Below, piece after piece: positions 37,301-49,700 of a stretch of DNA of 64,000 nt. The stretch spans positions 27,701,152 through 27,765,151 of the forward strand of contig NC_058160.1 of the NCBI RefSeq assembly GCF_020080835.1, written 5' to 3'. This stretch comes from Cotesia glomerata. Its lineage: Eukaryota > Arthropoda > Insecta > Hymenoptera > Braconidae. Positions within the stretch are counted from its first letter, which is position 1. Every line of letters begins with the position of its first letter. The notes under the pieces are model-generated. The model made no database searches, had not been told where the DNA came from, and saw only the letters and a list, made by a program, of their open reading frames with translations. Both the position numbers and the translations under genes were made by a program.

Positions 37301-40300
37301 TCCACAATGCCGGATACTCTTCCTTTAACTCGGCTTTGATAACAACAAACTCACCCGACTAAAAAAATATAAATAAAAATAATTATTATTACTACTAGTA
37401 TAAATAATCCAATGATAAACATTGTTCATGAAATCATTTTAAAGCAAATTAATTATTATAATTAATTATTACTTCAAAATAACGAAAAAATTACCCCAGT
37501 TTCAATATCCTCATTATAACGCTGCATTTAATAAAATTAATAGACCATTTATCATAAATACTACATTTAAAAAAAACCTTTCATAAAACAACTTATAATA
37601 ATTATAATTAATTAATAACAACAATAACTATATAAATAAAATAAATAAATCTACAAACCTTAAAAGGTGATATATCAATATCCTCATCGCTAACAGAAGC
37701 CAGCAATTTTTCATCTATTTTCAAAACCGAATTTTTATGATCAGATTTTTTCCTTCCTTTTCTCGGAATTAAATCACTCGACGAATAATCATCATCATCG
37801 AGTAATTTTCTAATTTTTTTACTGATAACCGGACGACCACGTTTTTTCTTCTTCTCATCATCATCACCAGTAAGCTTAGCGGCAGGAGTCCAAGCTGGAT
37901 CAGAATCCGAGTCACCCTGTTCGTCGTCATCCGAATTTTCAGCAAGCTGTTTAGTCGAAATCTTTTCTTTAGCTTTACGTTTAGACGTTTCACGCCTAGG
38001 TGGTAACAATAACAAATTATTGTCGGGTTTTTTCGGTGGCCTACCAGCAGCTAGGTCAGCAGCCGCCGCTGCGGCAGCCGCTGCAGCGGCTTTTCTCTTT
38101 CTGTCTGTCGGGCCACCGGGTTTTATCGGACGTCCCTTTTTTTTAGGCGGTGGTTTAACCACATCGACATTACCCGTCATATTATTATTATTATTACTAT
38201 TATGATTATTATTATTATTATTACTAGTCAACTTATTCTTATCACTCTTTTTCAAAGTAAATGGAAAATCGTCCTCGCTCATAATACCGTCGTCGCTGGA
38301 ATCAATGTAAGGCTTCTTACGTTCTTTCGGCAAGGGAAAGTACCGTGGATCATTTGCGTAATCAATTGTCGGTGTGTCTTTCACCGAGTTAAGTCCCTTG
38401 TAAAGTTCCCCGTTGCTCGTCCCAATAGTGGTGGTGATATCGCCAATCGATTTAATCGGCTCGTGTGGCAAGTAAGGTTTCGACCTGTTCCAAGTGGCCT
38501 TCCTTCCTCCGCGAATCGCAGGTGGTGGCGAGGGTTCTCGCTCGCCCTGCAAAAACTTCAAGTAGCTTGTCATAAAACCGGTATTAGGGTCTTTGCACGC
38601 CGGCTTTAGATCCCTGTTCACCTGATTAGCAGTCTCCACTGGCAATTGACTCGACTGGAGAAAGCCCAGCTCCTCCTCGATGTTCGGCACTATTACTTTC
38701 GGCTGGTCGTCTCTGAAATCTTGGTACCCGGAGTTCTGCTGGTGTAGATGCTGATGGTGTCCACCTGCTGAATTATCGCCAATGTACCCAATAGAATTAA
38801 CATCCATGGAAGACTGATGGTACTCGTGAGGATGATGTCCAGGTGGTAAATGAAACGCCGGAAAGTACGCAGGTATCGGAGCTGCATGATGCGGATTTAT
38901 CAGCGACTGATGATGATTGCCCGAGGTACCCACGTAATTTCCAGCATGAAGATTGCTCTGCGAGGGAAAAGTCCCCGTGGGTCCCGGAAACATCTTCGAT
39001 CCACTAGCCAAGTTCCATCTCTCAAAATCAAAGTACCCATTTTGAGGCTGCTGGTTTAAATTGTGATGAGCCGGTGGTGGCACTCGACCAAGGTAATCAT
39101 TCATCACAGCGCTTGTTGAGAGATCGCCGAAGCTTGAATTTTTTTCAAAGCTCCGTCTCTTTTTATTCGGATCTATTTTTCTCTGTCGCTCCTCGGCTTG
39201 CTTCTGAGGATCCTCGGGCTGTGGCACGCCACTCAATTGCTGTTGCTGAATTTGACACGCCGAGCTTTGATGTAGATTCTTAACAATACTCATTGAATCC
39301 CCAGCACGACAACTGCTTAGATCTTGAAGTGGCACTTGACTTGAATCAAAGTATCCTTGCTGCTGCTGCTGCTGCTGCTGCTGACTTGACAGAGTTTGAG
39401 AATTTATTTCCGGGTTGTTAGGCATGTAAGCAGTGATCGGAAACTTCCCGGTCCGAGCATCATTACCGTCCCAGCACAGTTGTTGCTTTGGCCTTTGTAT
39501 GAAATCATGCTCGTACCGATTATCAGCGCTGTAATTGGGCTTAGCGTTCTCGGAATTACCAAGCGCTCGAGTGATTACAGAAGAGTACGCGACCTGACCT
39601 TGAGACGCTGGTCTCGGAAGAGACACATCAAGCGGAGAAGGCGGCGTAACCTGTTGCTGAATAGCTTTGTACGTTTGAGCGTTGGCACACTGATTGCTCG
39701 GGTTATTGTCGGCGTGAGGCAGAGGCGACGGGGATGACATCGCGGCCATCGGGCTGTTGTACATCGGATAAGCCGGGCTAGGAACGTGGCTCAGAGGGCT
39801 CGCTTGCGAGTGAGCTTGCAAAGGACTAGGTCTGCGAGGCACAACAACACCGCAGTCCGGCCCGTTTTGCGTAGACGTGTTTGACGAGTAGGCAGAGTCT
39901 GTCGAAGCAGCTGACTTTGATCTCCCCGGATGGTGGTACTCAGACTCGCTTTGTGACCCCGTCGAGTAGTGTCGGTAGGCCGTTGTTTGCTGTTGCGGTT
40001 GTTGACTCTGCTGTTGGTTTATCACATGATATTGCTGCTGGTGTAGGTTTTGGGTATTGGGCGGTGTTCGCTGCGTACTTGTGCCTATTTTACCCGCAGT
40101 ATTACTCGGTGTACTCGGAAAATTCAAAGCCCTGGAGTCCATCATAGAGAAACTGATCGGCGACGATTGACTGGGCTCGAGTCTGCTTTCGGATCGCTGA
40201 TGCTCGTGATTCCCCCCCATGTCGCTATAAATTTTCGCTTGTGCTTTTGTCTGGACTGGTGGATTTTTTTCCTGCGTGTGAATAGCCGTCGGTCGGCCAC

Positions 40301-41741
40301 CAGAGCTCTGGAATATCGTAGAGACTCGGTGATCGATATTTGACGTCGAAACGATGCATGACTGCTGCTGGTGTACTTTAGTTACTGAATTATCGGCTGA
40401 ATAACTCGCGAGATCTGGATCAAAAGTTGTGGAGGTCTGCTGGAAAAAAGACTGCGTCGATCCAGGAGACGTTGACTTAATTGTCGCTGGAGATGCGGAC
40501 CTAGATAATTTTTTTCCATTGTCAGTCGCGTAGGAATTGATAGCTGCGATGGAGTGTCCCGAGGAAAAATGAGGGTTGAAATTATTATCGTAATTATTAG
40601 TACTATTTGTTGGTTTAGATGTCGGAGGAGCCGCTGGCGAGGGCGAGACTACACTCTCGTGGGGCAGGATACCAAACGGACTGGGTAATTGAGAACTAGT
40701 GGAGCTCCACGGCAGCGTGGAGCTTGTTGGAGAAGTCGTTTGTGATTGATGCTCGAAAAATGAGGTTTGATTGGCGCCGTAGCTATCACGGACTTCTGGC
40801 TCCGGTGTAGTTTGTTTGGCAATTGTCGTACTGGCGCTCGCCTGGGGCTGGACCATCGTTTGACAGGTTGTGCGTTGGGCAGATAGAGCGCCGGCTGTCG
40901 TGACATTGTAATGTGCTTGCTTGACACTTGAATGATGAAACAGCGGCGAGAATACGTCATAGCCAACCGGCGGTGGTGACAAGAAACCACTGGAATTAAA
41001 CGGTGGTGATTGACCAGCCAACGAAGCGGTGGTATGTGCCGCTTGCAGTAATAATTGTGATGTTGTAGTTGCTACCGCTGCGGTTGATGATGCCGAAGTT
41101 TGATTAATTGTTGTCGGCGATCCAAGATGGTGAGACACAAACTCACTTGCAGTCACTCCGCCGGCTTGAAACGTGCCGGCGGCTGTTCCTGTTGTCAAAC
41201 GATTGTACGAGGCGTACCTGTTAAATAGATAACAATACAGTTAATACGTTAATGGTTCTTGCTTTAAAGATAAAACAGCTGATAAATAAAAAATACTTTT
41301 TTTTTTAATTATGCTACTAAAGTAGATCTGGTAAATTTTTTATTTAAAATTTTTGTGAAAATTTTTTATTTGAAAATTTTGAATAAAATTTTTGAAGAAA
41401 AATTTTAGTAATGTAAAGAATTAAAAAAAATTTTTTTGTTTTTATAAATACAAAAATTATCAATGAAAATTAAGTTAGCCGACATTTAATGATTTAAAAA
41501 AATTTTTTTTTTTTTTTTAATTATTACAAAAAAAAATAAGAAAAAAAATTTCATTGGTAAAAAACTTTAAGTGCAATTTTTTAAAAATATTTTTTTGTTC
41601 TAATTTAATTAATGGAAAAAAATAAAAAAATTAGAAACGTCGGCTAACTTTAGTATTATAAATTGTCAGATGTTATTTTAGTATCATTTTTAATAATTTT
41701 AAAAATAAAAATAAAACTTACCATGGACCAACTGGATCCAT
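34396..41741 (-). CDS. Large AT-hook protein with DUF4211-like C-terminus (QSER1/PRR12 type)
   Basis: Nine exons join in phase: 41722-41741, 37659-41217, 37495-37521, 37221-37358, 37020-37141, 36818-36942, 35541-35824, 35274-35456 and 34396-34632, giving 1564 residues. Exon 2 alone encodes nearly 1190 residues of S/T/Q/P/H-rich low-complexity sequence with polyQ, polyN and polyA runs. Its end is basic and acidic, with two AT-hooks (KKKGRPIKPGG and KKRGRPVISKK) and nuclear-localisation-like clusters. The later exons encode a folded domain: GEFVVIKAELKEEYPALWRI, GKTLLQKYEPFD, YSGWTPQNRHMYQQVPVKFW, then a Cys-rich part (CKGKQCIGCQHNQIH, LLCRVCQTK). This order matches the DUF4211 family, whose vertebrate members QSER1 and PRR12 are nuclear chromatin-associated proteins. 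Family assignment is from recall of architecture, not alignment. Helitron copy C lies in the intron between 35824 and 36818. Confidence 0.75.
35876..36789 (+). mobile_element. Non-autonomous Helitron, copy C, with decayed ends
   Basis: Plus-strand orientation. It begins TCAATATTATTAAGAGAATA after an A, and ends with hairpin 'agtcacatagtgact' then GCAAAGTTAT and TAG before T. The expected final CTAG reads TTAG, so the 3' end is mutated. The interior has two palindromic modules. The first contains extra 'tatata' expansion, a 'ctatctatctatctat' microsatellite near 36355, and an inserted stretch around 36265-36350. It sits in an intron of the DUF4211 gene in antisense orientation. Confidence 0.8.
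41473..41649. mobile_element. Small inverted-repeat element, family K, copy 2
   Basis: Starts 'agttagccgacattta' and ends 'aaacgtcggctaact'. Interior 'aagtgcaattttttaaaaat' is shared with the other copies. It lies in intron 1 of the DUF4211 gene. Confidence 0.6.
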
Positions 41742-41795
41742 TACCCGAAATTGGCACTAATGTGCCTAGCCTGCACCTTGCAGGCTTTTTTTTAA
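41742..41795 (-). promoter_or_regulatory. Two adjacent hairpins in the leader just before the DUF4211-gene start codon
   Basis: On the minus strand, AGCCTGCA-AGG-TGCAGGCT is followed one base later by GGCAC-ATTA-GTGCC, then 11 bases (AATTTCGGGTA) and the ATG. Stems of 8 and 5 bp made of G/C are unusual in this AT-rich setting and would fold in the mRNA leader. They could slow scanning or bind a regulator; this is inference. Confidence 0.45.
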
Positions 41796-44700
41796 TGAAT
41801 GATTGTTATTATTATTTATGTCAAACATAACATTGTCTTTGGTTGTTTTTATAGTCGTTTTGCTCCAAACCATGTAGATATTAAGTAATTTTATTACTTT
41901 GAGATAAATCTGTAATGTAAAAATAAAAAAATATTATTTAAAAAAAAAAAGAAAAAAAAAATTTAATAAAATATTGCTTACCGAAATAAATAAGTATTAA
42001 TATTCAACAATAAAATAGTCATACTGATTAAGTAAAAGTGTTTGTTTAAAAAACTGTGATGTATTTCTCAAGAGGATTAAATGATAACTTTGATAATAAT
42101 TGCGGAGTAAAATAATATTTAAAAACGTGACAGATATTGTCTTAATCCACAAACTTTATAACTCAATCAGGATTGAGATAGATTGGCTATAAACTGATCA
42201 TTATGTCACTGATTGCACATTAATAATCACACGTATTACTATTTATAAATAAATAAGTAACCAGGAACTAGTCGGTACGCACAATTTAGATTTAGTATAA
42301 TTTAAATACAAAAATAAATGATAATAAAATAAAACTGGAATCTACATGGACAAGTGTACTGGTGCTGGTACTGTAAATATGGCTACAACCCTTCGCGAAT
42401 CATCGCGCACCAAAATTCAGTGTGTACGAGAGAAGATGATAAAATAATAAAGGAAAAAAAAAGGTACTACTTGCACGACAACACACTCTCTTTAAATATA
42501 CCGTCCAACAAGTGTATATTATCACTGTGACAATTATTAATTTGTCTTATTATTATAAATACAATTACATTATTGTGTGATTAACTTATTTTATTAGCTC
42601 GAGTATTATTATTATTAAATAATAACGCGGTTAAATTTAACGCGTCCGTCTTTGGGCAAAGTCTTTTCGGAGTAACCATTTACATGCTGCCATTTTGATT
42701 ATAATCAACAATTCCAAACGCCACCTATTTTTTTAATTTATAAATTTCATTTACGCGGGAGTTTTTAAATTTACTTAATCAGATTTAATCATTTTATTGT
42801 TTGACAGCTGACGTAAAAAACATCAACAATAAATTGTATATATTTATAGAAAAATTTAACAATTTAAAAAAAATTTTTTAACTAAATTATTACGAAAAAA
42901 ATTATGATATTAAATTTTTAATTTTATTTAACAAAAAGATTTGCTAAGAAAAAATATTTTTAAAAAATTGCAATTTTTATTTTTTTTAATTTCTAGATGT
43001 CAATTTTTTATGACATTAAAGTCAGCTGTCACTTGATAATTTTTTTATTTTTTTTAATAAATAAATTTTGCTCCAAAAAATTATTTTTAAAAAATTGCAT
43101 TTATAATTTTTTAAAATTTCTACTTTTCAATTTTTTGCTCTTATTTTTTTTGCCATAATTTATTTGTTTAAAAAATTCTAAAAATTATTATCTGCTAAAT
43201 TAATTCTCATCAATTTTTTTTGCCATAATTGATTGGTTATAAAATTTATTAAAATTATTAAATATGTGCTAAGTTAATTTTCATAAAAAAATTTAGAAAA
43301 AAAATTATCAGTGCAAATTGTAAAAAATATTTTTTAGACAAAAAATTTTGGATAAAAATTAACTTTTTAATCATGAATAAAATTTTATTATTTAAATAAA
43401 ATTTTTTTAAGTTATTTAAAATATTTCAAGAAAATTACCAAGAAAAATTTGACATATCCTTGACAAATAATTGAATTTTAAATTATATATTACAGACCTT
43501 TTAAATATATTTAAATGTATGTTTCTGTAATTATACGCCTGGATTTATTTTATCTGGTTGAGCCGGTGATATTGTTCTGTCTTGGACAAAAGATTTCTTT
43601 CATTTCCTTTGAGAATAAAAATAATAAAAAAAAGTGATGCACCCACGTTACTATTTTTAAGATAAAAAACAATCCGACTTTTGTTGGAAATTTTCGAAAT
43701 TGAGTAATTAAATGATATCAGGTAATTAAAAATAAGTGAGTTAAAATGAGAAATAAAATAGTTAAAAAAAAAAATAAGTTGTTTTGTTTCTCGGTGGTAT
43801 TTTTTCGGGAATGATGTCAGTGATAAAATACGTCAGGACAAGTTGATTCTAGACATTTAAAAAAAAATATAATGGAGATAAAAAAGGCATTTGAAATAGT
43901 GGAGGTATACCTGGATGTTGTCATGTTTAAAAAATAAATAACTAAAACCCGGTGGGATTTATTGAGAATGGTACAACAAATTCGAGCGGAAATACTCTGT
44001 AACATATACTGTCTTAATTATTGTTATTATTAACTTAAGACGATGTTGAGGTACAAGGATACCACCCTGCGTGTCATATAATTTTTATATTGTACTACAT
44101 ATTCTCTATTTCCCCCTACGCTATATTCTAGATTATTTTTTATTCGTTTATCCAGATGAGGAGCTCGGGTATTCGTAGACACACATTCACCCATACAATA
44201 AAATTGTTTTGGCCTTGAGTTGGTGGGTTTAAAAAAATCCATGGCGAATTCTCCCAGACATTGGAATTGAATCGAATGCGACTTGGACTCTTCTTTTTTT
44301 CTCCCGACAATTCTTAAATCTGTTTTCGTTACCTTTTTTCACAGACATGCGCTCAAATATTTTTTTCTTTTTTAACTTTTGTTCGGCGACTTCACAGTCA
44401 TGCTCAATTACTTAAATTTAAATACTGTTAATACAATAGTATCACTTAAATTTATGGGTCATTGTCGATTGATAGGATAATAACACTTGTAACTTGCTAA
44501 CAATAAAACATTTACTGATAATTCTAAAAGTATTTTTTTTTAATTTTTTAATTACCACTAGCCAATTAATTTCGTCCAAAAAAAAACATTTATTAACTTT
44601 TATCAATCATTAATTACAGTCATTAATTTCGGATTTTTATTACTCGATCAAGAACACTTTTAAAAATAATTACTTGTCTAATTACCTTGAATTAGTCCAG

Positions 44701-44938
44701 TGTTTTTATCCTATAATAAATAACTTATAAATTAATCTCTTTAATGTAAGAATACATATATTTAATAATAGTTTTAAATCCACATTATTAAAAATAACTC
44801 ATGACTTATGATAATAGAAAAAAATAACAATTATTAATTAATTTTGATATTTAAATTCAATTATTTAGCCTAATTTTAAATATAAATAAACACACTGTAA
44901 ATTGCAATAGTTATCAGTCCCATACTTTGAATCTTTAA
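41796..44938. other. Upstream region of the DUF4211 gene and intergenic DNA
   Basis: Mixed-composition sequence around 42270-42440 and 42640-42720 ('cccttcgcgaatcatcgcgc', 'aacgcgtccgtctttgggca') is the best candidate for the promoter and untranslated first exon. The sequence 42820-43330 resembles family K repeats. Short frames at 43817 and 44030 have no supporting features. Confidence 0.35.
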
Positions 44939-45102
44939 GGGGGTTCTCTGGTCTGACGATCTGATTTTCGAGCATTTTTTTGGAATTTTTTTGTAAAGAC
45001 CAATGAAGAGATAGAACTTTGAATTTTTTATCGTTTATTTATACATATTTCAAGAGTATATAGTTAAATTTTTAGCTAAAAACATTCAGTAGAATTAAAG
45101 TT

Positions 45103-45378
45103 ATACATTGATAGAAGGATTTGTTTATAGTTAAAAATATTTAATAATATTTAACAAATCATTTATTAGAAGCCATTTTTTAGTCCTTAACAAATATTTC
45201 TTAGTATTTAAAAAGATTTATTGATATTTAATAAATGAATATCAGATTTATTAAATACAAACAAATTATTTTAAATACTAAGAAATATTTGTTTAATACT
45301 AAAAAGTGGTCTCTAATAGATGATTTGTTAAGTATTAACAAATATTATTTAACACAAATAAATTCTTTTATCAGTGTA
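45103..45378. mobile_element. Palindromic MITE, family A, copy 3 (nested)
   Basis: Begins 'tacattgatagaaggatttg', ends 'aattcttttatcagtgta', with mirrored interior as at 6625 and 9049. It interrupts the left arm of the 44939-46125 foldback; the right arm is uninterrupted at the matching point. Confidence 0.75.
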
Positions 45379-45805
45379 ATGGTTTGAAGACACCCGGCTC
45401 GAAAAAAATTTACGCTCACTTTTTCCACGATATCACCTGATTGGTTAATCTGAAACAAAAAAAAACCCGGTGGGGTTTTATTCTGTATACTTAAATACGG
45501 AGAGTGAACTATGATCAAAGAAACATTTTGAAAATTTCTACTTTCTTTTGTATTAAAAAAAATGAAATTCGGTCTTTTTTGTTTTTAAGTCTGTCAAAAA
45601 TATAATTTTCAAAATTTTTTTTTGATCATAGTTCACTTCCCGTATTTAAATATACAGAATAAAACCCCGTCAGGTTTTTTTGTTCCAGATTAGCCAATCT
45701 AATATCATGAAGAAAGTGAGCGTCAATTTTTTTCGAGGCGGGTGTCTTCAGATCACTATAAGATTAATTTTACTGAATATTTTTAGCTAAAAATTTAACT
45801 GTATA

Positions 45806-46003
45806 TACGGAAAGAACAAGATGACACTGGATATCATCCCAGATTATACTCACTGATATCTGTGGTGAAAACAAATTTCAGATTGTAGCTAAAAAATCCA
45901 GATTATACTGCGTGATATCTGGATTATACTAGCTACTATCTAAATTTTTTTTTCACTTGGTATAATCTGGGATGATATCCAGTGTCATCTTGTTTTTTCC
46001 GTG
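45806..46003. mobile_element. Palindromic MITE, family B, copy 1 (nested)
   Basis: 198 bp with long terminal inverted repeats ('cggaaagaacaagatgacac', then 'tggatatcatcccagatta', mirrored at the right end). It interrupts the right arm of the larger foldback. The uninterrupted left arm shows the empty site and implies a TA target duplication. A second copy is at 54839-55058. Confidence 0.8.
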
Positions 46004-46534
46004 TACTCTTGAAATATGTATAAATAAATAATAAAAAGTTCAAAATTCTATCTCTTCATTGGTCTTTACAAAAAAATCCCAAAAAAATGCTCAAAAATCA
46101 GAGCGTCAAACTAAAGGACCTCCTCAACTAAAAAATTAATTAGATAAAAACACATAACAGGCAAAAGAGAAGTATGAATAAGGAAGTAGTTTTACAGTCT
46201 TTGATTTTATTAACTGATAAGCAAATGAACACTGATTAATATATTCACTTGACTAACCATTTTATTTCAACAGACAAAAAAAAATAAAATATTTAAATCT
46301 ATTGAAATAAATAATAATAGATAAGATATGCCATAAATATGTGCATTCGCATTTGGTTCTTTTTTTTTATCGTTATTATCATTATTTTTTTTTTTTTAAT
46401 ATAAGACACACAACTGTAAATTTAAAAATCTAATTACGGTAACATTACAAAAAACGCAATATCTAGTAATCATTGAAACTGCTCTTAATAAAATTACCTC
46501 ACATTTTTTTACTTTGTTATGATTAATTATTATT

Positions 46535-46540
46535 TTTATT
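46535..46540 (-). terminator. Probable polyadenylation signal of the TFIIH p62 gene
   Basis: AATAAA on the minus strand about 30 bases after the stop codon at 46571. Confidence 0.35.
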
Positions 46541-46570
46541 ATTTTCCTAATGATTGATCGCTCAGCGTGG

Positions 46571-46723
46571 CTACCTCATCTGTATTTTCCTTCGATGCCA
46601 ATGATCAAATTTATTGTACGCAGTTGATAATAATAACTTTAAATGACTTGTTAGATGTTGACTTACTGCTGAAAACTCTACTTGTATACGATCCTAAAAA
46701 ATTTTTTATAAATTAATAAATTC

Positions 46724-46759
<36 letters not shown>

Positions 46760-49700
46760 CTCAAAAGGTGTAAGCTTTGAATTATGGAACTTTCGTAACG
46801 TCTCGTGCATCCTTACGACTTTTTCCTCCAATTGTGGGGTAGTAGGAGGGAAACTGCGCCAAAAATGTTTCAATAGCTCGCAAAGCGAGACATAGACATT
46901 GCGTAATTCTTTCTCCAACTCCGGTGGTATCAACTCTGTCGAAAATAATCTTGCTAATTAATACTGAACCGCTAAGTTAACTAACTTTGTCTAATGCAAT
47001 GCCTAACTAGTGGCTACTAATTGATAGACAGACTTACGGCCGACATTATCTTCGCGAAAACCTTTCATCAAAGCCCCACCGGGCGTTAATTCCCCGAGGG
47101 CATACACCGAAGCGGCTGGACTGATTAATGACGTAGCAGGCTGTCTAGATAATGTGTTCCCATTGACCCAGTTGGCAGCCTCACGTTTCAATAGACTTAA
47201 CGTAGTTTGAAGATCATCTGTCGTTTGATTACTACCGCTACCAGCAATCGGTCCGTGCAAATACCTATCTACGTGGGTTAAATTTAACGGCGTTCCTAGG
47301 GCGGCTTCTGTTGTAGACTCGTCTAAATCGTCGTACGCAATTTTTTCTTGTATTCTACGCTGGAATTTCCGTTTAAAAGTCAATTAATTAAAAACTAGCA
47401 ATCTTGCAGTCACTATGTGACTGCCGTGACTTGTGAAGTATAAATAAACAAAATTTTGCTTTATTAATTAATGACTCTTGTTAAATTGTACTGTACTTTT
47501 TTAACTATTGACATTTTTAAAGATATAAGCTCATCCCGATGTTACACTCATCAAGAACTTTCATTTGAATACCCACATGCATTTTTGATATATTTTTCAT
47601 ATATACATATATATAATATATATAAATATATGAAAAAATGATGTGGGTACTTAAATGAAAGGTCTCGTTGAGTGTAACATCGGGATGAGCTTATATCTTT
47701 AAAAATGTCAATATTTCACAAGATACAAGGTCATTTCTTAATTAGTGACATTTTTAAAGATATAAGCTCATCCCGATGTTACACTCATCGAGACCTTTTA
47801 TTAAAGTACCCACATGACAATTTTTATATATTTTACATTTATGGTATTTGTGAAATATATCAATATATAAAATATATGAAAAATTGATGTGGGTACTCAA
47901 ATGAAAGATCTTGATGAGTATAATGTTGGGGTGAGCTTATATCTTTAAAAATATCATTAGCTGACAAGATAGCAATGTCAGTTCTTAGTTACCGACATTT
48001 TTAAAGATATAAGCTCATCCCGATGTTACACTCATCAAGAGCTTTCATTTGAGTACCCATATGCATTTTTGATATATTTTTAATATATACATATATATAA
48101 TATATATAAATATATGAAAAAATGATGTGGGTACTTAAATGAAAGGTCTCGTTGAGTGTAACATCGGGATGAGCTTATATCTTTAAAAATGTCAATATTT
48201 CACAAGATACAAGGTCATTTCTTAATTATGTATCTAAAGATAGAGCATTTTCGAATGCAGCCTAAACACTTATCATCATAAATTGACTATTGATGAGAAT
48301 GATATGAAACCATAAAAAGGCACAACTCGAGGTCAAGGCTTTTCCAACGATACCAAATTTAACCATAAAAACCCATTTTATCTTATAAATACATTGGCCA
48401 CAAAATTTTGCTTATTCTCTTAATTATATAGATTAATTATTTAAATGAATTAAAAGCAAGTAAAAAAATTATAAAAATTTACTTTTTTGGTTTTTGGTTC
48501 TTCGTCTGACTGAGGAGCGGAAGTTTTTACAGCCACCGCTGAGCCATTAACTTGAGGCGGGGCTTGAGCAGGCTGTCTGGCAGTGTTGGCTTTCATTACC
48601 ATTATACTGTGCTGATTGAATCTCTTGATCATGCTCTGGTGAACAATGTTCCCGGAGGACTTGTCGCCTTTGCTAAAACCGCTATCGTAGTTCTCGTCAG
48701 TCGTTTTGTCTTCGAAAGACGTTATGTCCAGCAGCGGGTCGTTTATGCCAGTCTGTATGTCTTTTTTCAGCTCCTGGTCGTCTATTTTAGCGCACTCAGT
48801 AAACAGATCCTTGTTACCTGCGTTTATCCGGTCGCGATGAAAATAGTGAGATTGGAAAAACTTTGTCCAAAAATCTGACTCTGACATTTTGTGAGGCACG
48901 TTCTCCTGGTGCTTTCGTTTCACCGCTGGATAAGTTTTGAATATACTCTCTATTATGTCTTTTGTCAGGTTGTATTTCAAACCATTGCATCCGTCAGTTT
49001 GAGGTTTTATGTCTGCCTGAATAATTATAATTATTTTTTATAAATAATGTATGTTCATATAGTATCGAGCAATTAATTAAAAGAATTAAAATAATGTCTA
49101 TATAGCATATGATTTGAACTTTGTAATGTCAGCTTTAATCAAACTTAAATTCAATTAAATAACATCAATATATAGTCTATAATATTAAAAAATACGGAAA
49201 TACTAAGTACTGCCGGTAACTTGTGTATCTATCTCGGTATTATTATTGTAATATTATATTTTATAATTTTATATAATATAATTATATTGTTTTATTAACC
49301 ATTAGCTACATGTGCCATTTAGATTGACAATATGTGACTTTTTGTAACGTTGTCATTCCCACATGGAAAAATATATATGTGAAAAATATATGCGAATATA
49401 TATTTTCACATATATTTTTTTTGGTAATCGGAAAAAATAGACCCGAAAAAAATTTTAAAATTATGAAAAAATTCATATTATTTCATTAAAATTATTATAA
49501 AATAAAAATTATAATAATAGAAATTTATTAAATCGGAAATAATATGAATTTTTCATGACTTTAAAAAAATTTACCTTGAATCAAGTAAATAATTTTGAAG
49601 AATTTCACTTTCTTGATTTGAGTAAAAAAATTCTTAAACTAAGAAATTTTTTTTTTCAGTATATGCTTACATATATGTCTACATATATTTTGGCACGTAT

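Larger units (their letters stand above)
44939..46125. mobile_element. Large foldback element carrying two different MITE insertions
   Basis: Inverted arms run from 'gatctgattttcgagcattt' / 'aatgctcaaaaatcagag', through 'gaccaatgaagagatagaac' / 'attctatctcttcattggtc', 'ttagctaaaaa' and 'gaagacacccgg' / 'gcgggtgtcttc', to 'gatcatagttcacttcccgt' near the centre at about 45570. The left arm is interrupted by family A MITE copy 3 (45103-45378) and the right arm by family B MITE copy 1 (45806-46003). Without them the element is about 710 bp, almost all arm. Confidence 0.8.

Noticed and set aside
38202..40343. Several plus-strand frames of 69-135 codons
   Set aside because: Antisense shadows of the large DUF4211-gene exon.
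41768..41795. Plus-strand hairpin followed by T8, resembling a bacterial intrinsic terminator
   Set aside because: The DNA is clearly eukaryotic and the hairpin lies in the leader of a minus-strand gene; reported instead as leader structure.
47705..47887. 60-codon plus-strand frame
   Set aside because: Lies entirely within Helitron copy D palindromic modules.
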